Shown here: positions 9,722 to 17,471 of the stretch, one piece after another | Layout of the letters: each line of letters opens with the position of its first letter | How positions within the stretch are numbered: the first letter of the stretch is position 1 | The notes under the pieces: generated by a model | Seen by the model: only the letters and a program-made list of their open reading frames with translations | Database searches by the model: none | Told to the model about the DNA's origin: nothing | NCBI RefSeq assembly: GCF_014643635.1 | Contig: NZ_BMJV01000001.1 | Span: 874,925 to 938,924, forward strand | Source: Salipiger pallidus | GTDB taxonomy: Bacteria; Pseudomonadota; Alphaproteobacteria; Rhodobacterales; Rhodobacteraceae | DNA length: 64,000 bases | Direction of reading: 5' to 3' | Position numbers and translations under genes: made by a program

Positions 9722-10189
9722 TTACAACTTCGACGAGATTACGCCGGTGTTGAAGCCGCCCATGCGCAGCTCGCCATTGAGGCGCTGATATTCGATCTTG
9801 GGACAGCGGTTCATCACCACGTCCACGCCCTGCGCCTCGGCCATCGCCGCCGCCTCGGGGCTTTCCACCCCGATCTGCATCCAGACCGTGCGCAGCCCCG
9901 GAAGATGGGCCAGCGCCTCCTCGACGATGCCCGGCACTGCGTCGGAGCGGCGGAAGATGTCCACCATGTCCACATCCCCGGGCAGCTCCGTGATCGAGGA
10001 ACGCACCTCCTCACCAAACAGCATTGCACCGGAATGGCCGGGATTGACCCCGATCACGCGATAGCCCCGCAGCGACAGGTAGCGCGCCACGTAATAGCTT
10101 GGCCTCACCGGGTTCAGCGACACGCCAATGACGGCGATCACCTTGGTGCGGTTCAGGATGTCCTTGAGATAGGCGTCGGAATAGCTCAT
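9722..10189 (-). CDS. CoA-binding domain protein (YccU-like)
   Basis: A 155-residue protein made of a single Rossmann-like CoA-binding domain, as in succinyl-CoA synthetase alpha subunits. Motifs are VIAVIGVSLNPVRPSYYVAR, where the glycine-rich turn would bind the nucleotide, and YRVIGVNPGHSG. No ligase domain or other catalytic domain follows. Relatives such as YccU bind CoA but have no established reaction. It lies alone between dapA (convergent) and the decarboxylase gene, 220 bp from the latter. Confidence 0.88.
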   Translation of the reverse strand: MSYSDAYLKDILNRTKVIAVIGVSLNPVRPSYYVARYLSLRGYRVIGVNPGHSGAMLFGEEVRSSITELPGDVDMVDIFRRSDAVPGIVEEALAHLPGLRTVWMQIGVESPEAAAMAEAQGVDVVMNRCPKIEYQRLNGELRMGGFNTGVISSKL

Positions 10190-10237
10190 GCGCCGACGCT
10201 AGCGCAGGTCGAAAAAAAGCGACAGCCCAAAGAAAAA

Positions 10238-10262
10238 GCGCCCAAGGACAAGCCTTGGGCGC
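10238..10262 (-). terminator. intrinsic terminator on the decarboxylase strand
   Basis: On the minus strand GCGCCCAAGG-loop-CCTTGGGCGC is followed by TTTTTCTTT (A-run at 10231-10237 on the plus strand). It lies about 150 bp beyond the decarboxylase stop, so that message would have a long 3' tail, and upstream of the CoA-binding gene start. The stretch 10263-10410 contains no gene I recognise. Confidence 0.75.
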
Positions 10263-10410
10263 AAGTGCGGAACGAGGGACAGTGAAGGCATCGCGGGGTT
10301 CCAGCTCCGCGTTGCTGATAGAGAGATAGGCAGATCGGCAACATTTGTAAGGTCTCTCAAGAAACCGTGAACAAAAAACTTGACCGACCACTCTTTTCCT
10401 GAATTGAAGC

Positions 10411-11550
10411 CTAACCTGCGGCGGTCATTTGCACCACCCGCTTGGCGCCGTAACCATTGAACCCGGTGACAAGAGACCGCGAATAGGCACCCATGCCCTC
10501 GAATACGAGATAGTCGCCCTCGGCCAGCGTTACGGGCAGCGGCAACGGATCGGGCAGCCGATCGATGCTGTCACAGGTCGGCCCGAACACGATGCGCGGC
10601 GCCATCTCCCCACCCCGGGGCAACCCGACAGTGGTCACCACCCGCAGCCGCTGCATCGAGCCCATGTCACGCCATTCTGCCATGCCGCCGTAGATGCCGT
10701 CATTGAGAAAGACAGCGTCCCGCTCGACCGCCTTGACCCTCAGGGCCAGCATGAAGGCCTCCGCGCTCAGCGCCCGGCCCGGCTCACAGACCAGCTGCGG
10801 CGCCTCGTCGAAATGCGCTTCCACGGCATGGGCGATGGCGGCGAAGATCGCCTCGAGGTCGGCACGCCCCTCCCCCCGATCCGACGGAAACCCGCCGCCG
10901 ACGTTCAGCCGATGCAGCCGCACGCCCGCCTGCCGCGCAACCTCGGCCGACGCTTCGATATATCGCTCCCACGCCGCGCCGCTGCGGCATTGCGTGCCGG
11001 GATGGAAGGTCAGCGAAGGGGTGAGGCCCATCTCCACCACCCTTTTGAGCAGCGCCACCGCCCCGGCAGGCTCAGCCCCGAACTTGGCACCGAAATCATA
11101 GGCCGCGCCCGGCACCGGCAGCTTCAGTCGAACGGCGATCTCGGTCCCTTCGGGCAGGCCCGACAGCTTTTCCAGCTCGCTCAAACGGTCCACCGACCAA
11201 GAGGTACACCCCTGCGTCAGCCCCTCGGCGACCTCCGCGCCAGAGCGCACCGGGTTATGGTAGTGTAGCACGGCATCGGGGCAGTGCGCACGTACCAGCG
11301 CCATCTCGGCCGGAGAGGCCACGTCGAAGCTGCGCAGCCCCAGCGCCACCAGCCCCTCGATCATCTCGGGCGACGGGTTGGCCTTCACCGCATAGGTGAC
11401 AAGCCCCGGGAAGCCGTCAAGGAATCGCGCCGCGACCTGCCCCAGCCGCATCGGGCAGAAGAAGAACACCGGATCGTCGGGTCGCTCCCGCGCGAGGTAG
11501 GTTTCGGGGGATGGCAGAAGGGCCTGCTCTTTGCCCATCTCTTTGCCCAT
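10411..11550 (-). CDS. type III PLP decarboxylase, ornithine decarboxylase-like
   Basis: Fold-type III (alanine racemase-like) PLP enzyme of the eukaryotic-type ornithine decarboxylase group, 379 residues. The PLP lysine is K56 in YAVKANPS. The phosphate-binding glycines are in GGGFPSDR, and FHPGTQCRSG and EPGRALSAEA are further family blocks. The substrate-site Cys is C326 in FGPTCDSID. The DSID text favours ornithine or lysine over diaminopimelate, so putrescine or cadaverine is the likely product. The N-terminus carries a 12-bp duplication, ATGGGCAAAGAG twice; I take the first ATG because AGGAG lies 8 nt before it. Divergent from an Lrp/AsnC regulator 85 bp away, which plausibly controls it. 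It could instead be a carboxynorspermidine-type enzyme, but the motifs fit less well. Confidence 0.88.
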   Translation of the reverse strand: MGKEMGKEQALLPSPETYLARERPDDPVFFFCPMRLGQVAARFLDGFPGLVTYAVKANPSPEMIEGLVALGLRSFDVASPAEMALVRAHCPDAVLHYHNPVRSGAEVAEGLTQGCTSWSVDRLSELEKLSGLPEGTEIAVRLKLPVPGAAYDFGAKFGAEPAGAVALLKRVVEMGLTPSLTFHPGTQCRSGAAWERYIEASAEVARQAGVRLHRLNVGGGFPSDRGEGRADLEAIFAAIAHAVEAHFDEAPQLVCEPGRALSAEAFMLALRVKAVERDAVFLNDGIYGGMAEWRDMGSMQRLRVVTTVGLPRGGEMAPRIVFGPTCDSIDRLPDPLPLPVTLAEGDYLVFEGMGAYSRSLVTGFNGYGAKRVVQMTAAG

Positions 11551-11562
11551 GACGGTCTCTCC

Positions 11563-11578
11563 TGTTGGTTTTCCAACA
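11563..11578. promoter_or_regulatory. perfect palindrome in the decarboxylase/Lrp divergent region
   Basis: TGTTGG-TTTT-CCAACA is a perfect inverted repeat that overlaps the spacer just upstream of the decarboxylase ribosome-binding site. It is a natural candidate for the binding site of the divergent Lrp-type regulator. Only symmetry and position support this. Confidence 0.4.
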
Positions 11579-11635
11579 AGTGTGGCACCGTAAATGCTCG
11601 ATTTCGCCCGTCAGCTTTGTCAAACTGAGTGACAC

Positions 11636-12094
11636 ATGAAACAAATCGACGAACCTGCACTACAGATAGACGAAACTGACCGCGCGCTTGTGGCGTTGCT
11701 GTCGTCGGATGCGCGCATGCCAGTGTCGGACATCGCGCGACGGCTGGGGCTGGCGCGCACCACGGTGCAGGCCCGGATCGAACGGCTGGTGGCGCGCGGT
11801 GCCATCGCAGGCTTCACCATCCGGCGCGGCCCGGCCCTTCGGGAAGCGATCCGCGCCACTGTCCTTGTCAGCATTGAGCCGCGCACCCAGGCCGAGGTCC
11901 TGACCCGCCTGCGCCAGATGCCCGCGGTCGAGACCGTGCACACGACTTCGGGGCGGGTGGACCTGATGGTGATCGTCTGCGCCGCATCAACCGAGGCGCT
12001 GGACGCCGCACTCGACCGCATTGCGGAGGCGCGCGGGGTCAGAAGCTCGGAAAGCCTTATCCACCTGACCACCAAGATCGACCGGAGAGGCTAG
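11636..12094 (+). CDS. Lrp/AsnC-family transcriptional regulator
   Basis: A 152-residue regulator: N-terminal winged HTH (about residues 9-60; LVALLSSDARMPVSDIARRLGLARTTVQARIERL-type helices) and a C-terminal RAM ligand-binding domain with the typical VSIEPRTQAEVLTRLRQMPAVETVHTTSGRVDLMV pattern. Members act as octamers that sense amino acids and often regulate the gene next door. It is divergent from the ornithine-decarboxylase-like gene with an 85-bp shared region containing a palindrome. Its TAG stop is followed immediately by a hexanucleotide repeat. Confidence 0.92.
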   Translation: MKQIDEPALQIDETDRALVALLSSDARMPVSDIARRLGLARTTVQARIERLVARGAIAGFTIRRGPALREAIRATVLVSIEPRTQAEVLTRLRQMPAVETVHTTSGRVDLMVIVCAASTEALDAALDRIAEARGVRSSESLIHLTTKIDRRG

Positions 12095-12142
12095 ACCTCA
12101 CCCTCGCCCTCACCCTCGCCCTCGCCCTCGCCCTCGCCCTCG
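12095..12142. repeat. hexanucleotide tandem repeat CCCTCR
   Basis: Eight consecutive 6-bp units start at the base after the Lrp stop codon: one ACCTCA, then CCCTCG/CCCTCA variants, ending with five pure CCCTCG copies. Because the unit is two codons long it reads as an Arg-Ala or Leu-Ala stretch in several frames, which explains a spurious reading frame across it. Confidence 0.95.
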
Positions 12143-12500
12143 GGAGGTTATGCAATGTAGGTGACCGGACAACAGGCGACCACGAACTGGCGGCAACGCC
12201 ACGACACTGGCGGGACATCCCCCATTCTGATGTTCTGCACCCGGCCCACGCGGCCAGAGCCACCGTGGTGAGCCCCACAATTACCTTGAAAATTGCGGAT
12301 ACAGCCGCCAGCCAGCCCGGGCAGTTTCAAATCATGTGCTGGACGGCTTCACGGCCCGCCGGCGCCAATCCCATCGCATCCCCCGGACAGCGGGGTACAA
12401 TCCGGCAGATCGGCGCAATCTGCCAGCCGAGCGATATATTGGTCATGGACCCTGACAGTGCGTGATGGCTCGCCCCCGAGCATCGCCACCGGAAAAACGA
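12143..12500. other. gene-free stretch
   Basis: Between the hexanucleotide repeat and the terminator of the acidic-protein gene I see no ribosome-binding site with a credible reading frame on either strand. The sequence has no recognisable domain remnant. Confidence 0.6.
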
Positions 12501-12501
12501 A

Positions 12502-12529
12502 AACGGCGGGCGCAACAGCACCCGCCGTT
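12502..12529 (-). terminator. intrinsic terminator of the acidic-protein gene
   Basis: On the minus strand AACGGCGGGTGC-TGTT-GCGCCCGCCGTT forms a 12-bp stem with one mismatch, followed by TTCGTTTTT. It lies 21 bp past the stop of the 847-residue protein. Confidence 0.85.
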
Positions 12530-12550
12530 TCGGTTCGTGTAGGCCAGACC

Positions 12551-15094
12551 TCAGCCTGCTGCGCGGGCGTCCGGCTTGAAGCTGATGCGGTCCGATGCGG
12601 TGAACCGACCGCCACGGGTTTTCTCGATCTTGCCCTCGCGCAGCAGCTGACCGAAGGTCCGCAGCCGGTCTTCGCGGCTGGACTCGCTGACCTCGGCCTG
12701 TCGCACCTTGGTCATCAGCTGCGGGCGCGAGAACTGCTCGCGGTGCTCCACGAAGGACATGTAGGCCGCTGCCGCCTCGAGCAGCTCGGGAAGATCACGC
12801 GCGCCGACGCTTTCGGCATATGCGGCGAAATCACCGTCTCCTTCGCCGCCCGACACGAAATCGTCCTCGAGATCGGCCAGCTTGACCCGGCGGGGCCGCG
12901 GCGCGGGCTCTTCGCTGTCGACGCGTTGCTCGGCGACCAGCTTCAGCGGTGCAGGGCGTGCAGCCTCGTTGGGACGCTCGGTGAGGGCGCGGGCACCTTC
13001 CGGGCGACGCGGGCGCACCGCGTTGGCCAGATCTTCGCGGTAGGGTTCGATGACCTCTTCACTGTCCTGGCGACGACCCAAAAGCTTGTCGGCACGGGTC
13101 GCGGCCACGGCGGCGCGCAGATGCGCGATGGCACTGCGGCGGCGGTTGCCTTCCGGCTCGCTCAGCTGCGAGTTGGTTTCGTCGAGGATGCGCGAGGCGT
13201 CGGTGTCACCGACACTGTTCTCGGTTAGCATGGCGCGAGCCGGGCTCGACATCTTGACGGCCTTGCGGACCTGCTCGCCGGCAAGGCGATCAGCCTCCAG
13301 GGCAAGGGCCGAGATCCGCTCGAACTCGGCGGCCTCTTCGGATTGCTCATTGTCGTCTGCGCAACTGGCAAGCGAAAGGCTGTCCTCGTCGAGGTCGTCA
13401 TAGTCTTCGTCATCATCGAAGGCCCGATCGAACTCGTCCTCCAGCTCGGACGAGAACGACGCGGCATCGAGTTCATCTTCGGGGGCCTCGTCTTCGGCAG
13501 CGACTTCAGGCTCGCGGCGCGGGCGAAGCGGCTCTTCGCGGGTGTCCGCAACCTCCGGCTCGGACCACTCATCGTCGTCACCGAAATTCCAGTCATCCTC
13601 ATCATCGAACGACGACGTGTGTGCGGTGGCTGCGCCCAAGGAGGGCGCATACCAGTCCCCGTCTTCCTCATCGTCGAGGTCATCCGAACCCTCCGATTCG
13701 CCGAACGCGGCCTCTTCGGTGTCGGCAAAGGCGGGCTGTTCGGCGGCAGTAACGGGTGTGGTGTCGTCTTCGCCCTGATCTTGGACTGCCGGCTGCATGG
13801 CCATGACCGGCTGTGCGTCCTCTTCCACTGACAGGGCCTCGGACCAGTCGTCATCGCTTTCGTCATCATCGGCGAAGGCGCGATTGAAATCAGCTTCAAG
13901 CTCGGCCTTCACGGCTGCCAGCTCGCGAGAGAGGTCGTCCTCGTCCTCATCCGACAGGCTGCTCACCGTGTCATCGCCCGAGGGAGCTTCTTCGACTTCC
14001 TCGAGGGTGCCTCGGGCGACCGCCGCGTCGAACGCCGCACGCTTGACCGTCACGACGCGAGCGCGCACGCGACGCGGCTCGGCGGGGGCTGTTTCGGGCA
14101 CGGCCGCCGGCATGGCTTGCGAGGCCGGGACGGAGAACAGCGGCTCTTCGTCTTCGAAGGTCTCATCGAAGTCACTGCTTGCCGGTGTGTCGGCAAAGAG
14201 ATTGTCCCGCGCGATCATCGGCTCGACGGCGGCAAGCTCGGGATCTTCATCGGTGTCCTCTTGGGCGACCGTCACATCGCCACGGGCCACGACCGCACGG
14301 ATGCGGCGCAGCTTGGCGGCCACGTTGTCGCTGTCACTGGCAGAGAAGGCCGGGGCGTCAGCTGCAATCATCTCGTGTTCGAAGAACTCGGCCTCGGCCT
14401 CGATGCTGTCATCGCCCTGTTCTGCCGCAACATCTTCGGAGGCCATGTCGTAGATGAAGGCGTCGTCGGCGACGACCTGCCTCTCCGGAGCTGCCTTCGT
14501 TGCCGTATCCTGCACCGGTTGGGCTGCAAGCAGGCTGGCGACGCTGTCTTCGGCCGCCATGTCGGGGGAGCCTTCATCGTCAGTTTCGACGGGACCATCG
14601 ACAAGCGGCTCTGCAGAAACCTGGTGATCCGCCACTGCGGCCGCGATGGTGTCCGCCATGGACGCCTCGAGGCGGGCGATCTCTTCGAGTTCTTCGGCGG
14701 TCGGCGCTTCGCGTTCGGGTTCCGGTTCGGTCCGGGCCTGCTCCGGTTCGCTGGACACGGATGCATCGCTGGCGCCGGGCGCCGGACGGGCCGAAGCCAG
14801 TGCAGCCCCCATGGCCCCGGCAGACGGTCCCGTCGAGGCGGTGCCTGTGCCGAACGGGCTGCGCAGGGTCAAAGTGCCCTGCCCCGCCTCGGCGGCCAGC
14901 TGGTTCTTCAGCAGTTCGGCTGCCAGCTCGGGATCGAACTGCGGCGGTTCGGCACCAAAGAAGCGGTCTTCACGGATCACCCCGCGGAAGAAATGCGTGG
15001 ACTCCTTGACCACGGCGAGCGGATCCTCGAACCCTTCTGCCGTGCAGGAGAAGGTGCCGTAGGAGACCGTCAGAATCTTGCTCGAACTCACCAT
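12551..15094 (-). CDS. large highly acidic protein of unknown function
   Basis: An 847-residue protein I cannot assign to a characterised family. Its first 70 residues (KILTVSYGTFSCTAEGFEDP and VVKESTHFFRGVIREDRFF) and last 110 residues (YMSFVEHREQFSRPQLMTKV and GKIEKTRGGRFTASD) look folded and conserved in style. The last block resembles a helical DNA-binding-like or assembly domain. In between, about residues 100-620 are low-complexity, dominated by Asp, Glu, Ala and Ser with runs such as DEDEDDLSREL, so probably disordered. There is no signal peptide or membrane helix. It is monocistronic, with a strong terminator, and diverges from thiN across 139 bp. The pattern of two conserved ends with a variable acidic linker suggests a scaffold or adaptor; that is inference. 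Confidence 0.8.
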   Translation of the reverse strand: MVSSSKILTVSYGTFSCTAEGFEDPLAVVKESTHFFRGVIREDRFFGAEPPQFDPELAAELLKNQLAAEAGQGTLTLRSPFGTGTASTGPSAGAMGAALASARPAPGASDASVSSEPEQARTEPEPEREAPTAEELEEIARLEASMADTIAAAVADHQVSAEPLVDGPVETDDEGSPDMAAEDSVASLLAAQPVQDTATKAAPERQVVADDAFIYDMASEDVAAEQGDDSIEAEAEFFEHEMIAADAPAFSASDSDNVAAKLRRIRAVVARGDVTVAQEDTDEDPELAAVEPMIARDNLFADTPASSDFDETFEDEEPLFSVPASQAMPAAVPETAPAEPRRVRARVVTVKRAAFDAAVARGTLEEVEEAPSGDDTVSSLSDEDEDDLSRELAAVKAELEADFNRAFADDDESDDDWSEALSVEEDAQPVMAMQPAVQDQGEDDTTPVTAAEQPAFADTEEAAFGESEGSDDLDDEEDGDWYAPSLGAATAHTSSFDDEDDWNFGDDDEWSEPEVADTREEPLRPRREPEVAAEDEAPEDELDAASFSSELEDEFDRAFDDDEDYDDLDEDSLSLASCADDNEQSEEAAEFERISALALEADRLAGEQVRKAVKMSSPARAMLTENSVGDTDASRILDETNSQLSEPEGNRRRSAIAHLRAAVAATRADKLLGRRQDSEEVIEPYREDLANAVRPRRPEGARALTERPNEAARPAPLKLVAEQRVDSEEPAPRPRRVKLADLEDDFVSGGEGDGDFAAYAESVGARDLPELLEAAAAYMSFVEHREQFSRPQLMTKVRQAEVSESSREDRLRTFGQLLREGKIEKTRGGRFTASDRISFKPDARAAG

Positions 15095-15233
15095 TTTCTG
15101 CTCACTCTCAATTCGGACTGCAAGGATGTGTTTACCACCCCATCCGAGACCAAAGCTGATCGAATCTTAGGTATTCAGCGTATCATTTCGTGTCCGCATT
15201 GTGATCTGTTTCCGGGAAAGCCATTAATTCGCC

Positions 15234-15923
15234 ATGAATCAAACCGTGATACGCTCGGAAACTGCCATCCTTCTGGTCGGTGGCGGCTTCAGCAACCCTG
15301 AATTGCTGACGGATCTGACACAATCTTGCGACACGCGTGTTGCCGCCGATGGCGGGGCGGCGCGGCTTCTGGCGGAAGGCATCCTGCCCGACGCGGTGAT
15401 CGGCGACCTGGATTCGCTCGAGGAGGAGGCGCGCGCACAAATCCCCGCCGATCGGATTCACCATGTTACCGAACAGGACAGCACCGATTTCGACAAGTGC
15501 CTGCGCAGCATCGACGCGCCGCTGGTGCTCGGGACCGGGTTTCTCGATCCGCGCATCGACCATGGCTTGGGTGCGCTGACGGTGCTGGCCCGCCACCCGG
15601 ACCGGCGCTGCATCCTGATCGGTGCCGAGGACGCGGTGATGTTGGCCCCCCCCCGGCTGTCGCTCGCCCTGCCCAAGGGCTGCCGCGTGTCGCTCTGGCC
15701 GCTGGGTCCGGTGACCGGGCGGTCTACCGGGCTGCGCTGGCCCATCGACGGGCTACACTTTGCCCCCGACGACATCACGGGCACCTCGAACGAGGCGACC
15801 GGGACGGTCACGCTCGAGATGGACGGGCCAAGGATGCTTCTTATTCTGCCGCTGGAGGCGCTTTGGGCACTTCGGCAAGCGCTAGCGTCCGCTCCCGCAG
15901 AATGGCCCGCTCGCGCAGGATAA
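15234..15923 (+). CDS. thiN: thiamine pyrophosphokinase
   Basis: Transfers pyrophosphate from ATP to thiamine to make the cofactor TPP. The 229-residue protein has the family motifs VAADGGAARLL, the metal-binding GDLDSLEEE, QDSTDFDKCL, and the C-terminal thiamine-binding segment SNEATGTVTLEMDG. Its 3' end overlaps the convergent EamA transporter gene by 83 bp, which is unusual; both reading frames are well supported. No riboswitch is visible upstream. Cytoplasmic salvage enzyme. Confidence 0.92.
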   Translation: MNQTVIRSETAILLVGGGFSNPELLTDLTQSCDTRVAADGGAARLLAEGILPDAVIGDLDSLEEEARAQIPADRIHHVTEQDSTDFDKCLRSIDAPLVLGTGFLDPRIDHGLGALTVLARHPDRRCILIGAEDAVMLAPPRLSLALPKGCRVSLWPLGPVTGRSTGLRWPIDGLHFAPDDITGTSNEATGTVTLEMDGPRMLLILPLEALWALRQALASAPAEWPARAG

Positions 15924-16767
15924 TATAGAGGCCACAAGCAATGGTGACGCCGATCCCCACCGCGGCCAGTCCGTCGGGCAGATCCGCAAAGAAGATGTAG
16001 CCCATCACCGTGGCCACCGGGATCTCGATATACTGCATGGGCGCAAGCGTGGCACCGGGAGCAAAGCGCAGCGACCATGTCATCAGCAGGTGCCCCAGCG
16101 TGCCCAGCACCCCGATTGCCAGCAGCTGCACCCAGATCAGTGTTTCGGCCAATGGAGGAACACCTCCGGGCATCAGCCACACGAAAGGCAGGATCAGCGG
16201 AATCGCCATGAGCCCCGACACCGCCTGAAGCCGCACCGCCCCCACCTCTCGCGATATTGTGCGGGTGCAAAGCATGAAGAGCGCAAAGTTCAGCGCCACC
16301 CCCAACGGCAGGAGCGCCGGCCAGCCCACGTCGCGGAAGGCAGGCTGCACCACCATGAGCGTGCCCACGAAGCCCACCGCACAAGCCAGAAGGCGGCGGA
16401 TTCCCACCTCTTCGCCCAAAAGCAGGTGGCCAAGCAGCAACAGGATGAGCGGCATGACAAAGGCGATGGCCACCGCATCCGCCAGAGGCAGGTAATAAAG
16501 CGCGGTGAACATCAGCGCGATGCCGATGATATGCAGCACCGTGCGCACAAGCGTCATGCGCAACACGCGGGCACTCATCCGCAGGCCTGTACCCTCGCGC
16601 AGAGCAAGCGGCAGCAGCAGCACCACCTGCACCGCAAAGCGCAGCAGCACGATTTCGGGGACCGGGACCTGCCCGGTCAGCATCTTCGCCACCGCGTCCG
16701 AGAGCGGCGCGAGCACGCAAAAACCAAGCATGAGGGTGATGCCCAGGAGGGGCCGATCATGGGACAT
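15841..16767 (-). CDS. EamA-family (DMT) metabolite transporter
   Basis: A 308-residue inner-membrane protein with about ten transmembrane helices in two EamA repeats, for example ITLMLGFCVLAPLSDAVAK at the N-terminus and the second repeat from about residue 150. Members export amino acids or other metabolites, and the substrate cannot be read from sequence. The C-terminus overlaps the end of thiN by 83 bp on the other strand. Divergent from secG. Confidence 0.88.
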   Translation of the reverse strand: MSHDRPLLGITLMLGFCVLAPLSDAVAKMLTGQVPVPEIVLLRFAVQVVLLLPLALREGTGLRMSARVLRMTLVRTVLHIIGIALMFTALYYLPLADAVAIAFVMPLILLLLGHLLLGEEVGIRRLLACAVGFVGTLMVVQPAFRDVGWPALLPLGVALNFALFMLCTRTISREVGAVRLQAVSGLMAIPLILPFVWLMPGGVPPLAETLIWVQLLAIGVLGTLGHLLMTWSLRFAPGATLAPMQYIEIPVATVMGYIFFADLPDGLAAVGIGVTIACGLYIILRERAILRERTLALAEVPKAPPAAE

Positions 16768-16834
16768 TCGCGCACGCTAGGCGGCAGTGCCCCGCCGATC
16801 AAGCACAACAGGGACATTGCACGCATTCGGCGGG

Positions 16835-16863
16835 TTGCGTCGCTGCCCCGCTTTCTCTAGATA
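16835..16863 (+). promoter_or_regulatory. candidate secG promoter
   Basis: TTGCGT and TAGATA are separated by 17 bp, ending 31 bp before the secG start. This is a reasonable sigma-70 type match. Confidence 0.45.
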
Positions 16864-16894
16864 GCGCCGAGAACCGCAGGCTTCGGGACACTCC

Positions 16895-17284
16895 ATGCAG
16901 AACGTCATCCTCATCGTGCACCTCATCCTCGCGCTGTCGCTGATCGGCGTGGTGCTGCTGCAACGTTCCGAAGGGGGCGGGCTTGGCATGGGTGGCGGCG
17001 GTGGTGGCGGTGCCATGAGCGCACGCGCCGCGGCAACGGCCATGGGCAAGGTCACCTGGATCCTCGCGGCCGGCTTCATCGCCACCTCCCTGACGCTGAC
17101 GATTCTCGCAGCACAGGATTCGGCCGGCGGATCGATCATGGACCGGTTCGGCGGCGACGCCCCGGCTGTGGAAGGCCAAAGCGCGCCTGATGGGGAATTC
17201 AACGCCGACGGCCTGCTGCCGCCGCCCTCCGCATCCGGCGACGATGGCGCCTCCGACGCGCCGCTGGTGCCGCGCGCCGACTGA
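16895..17284 (+). CDS. secG: preprotein translocase subunit SecG
   Basis: A 129-residue accessory subunit of the SecYEG protein channel. It has the classic two-helix hairpin: helix 1 NVILIVHLILALSLIGVVLL, the conserved loop QRSEGGGLGMGGGGGG, then helix 2 ITWILAAGFIATSLTLTIL-like text. The tail after residue 75 is a longer, Asp/Pro-rich extension than in E. coli, which is usual for alphaproteobacteria. It is followed by pyrG, the order typical for this group. Inner membrane. Confidence 0.93.
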   Translation: MQNVILIVHLILALSLIGVVLLQRSEGGGLGMGGGGGGGAMSARAAATAMGKVTWILAAGFIATSLTLTILAAQDSAGGSIMDRFGGDAPAVEGQSAPDGEFNADGLLPPPSASGDDGASDAPLVPRAD

Positions 17285-17361
17285 GGCGGATCACATCCTG
17301 TAAAGGATTCTACAACAGATTGAGGGCCGCGCCCCGAACCGCAACAGCATCTTGCGGTCGT

Positions 17362-17390
17362 CTGGACATTTGTGCGCGAATCTCTATACC
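17362..17390 (+). promoter_or_regulatory. candidate pyrG promoter
   Basis: CTGGAC and TATACC with a 17-bp spacer lie about 80 bp upstream of the pyrG start in the secG-pyrG gap. Read-through from secG is also possible because no terminator is seen between them. Confidence 0.4.
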
Positions 17391-17471
17391 ATGGACTCCC
17401 GTGATGCTGCGGCCCCCGACGGGCCTGCGGTGGTCCAGAACACGTTTCAATTCACGGGGTCTTGCGTATCC

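Noticed and set aside
12057-12278. Minus-strand frame with an Arg-Ala dipeptide repeat
   Set aside because: Produced by the hexanucleotide repeat, and it lacks a start signal and any domain.
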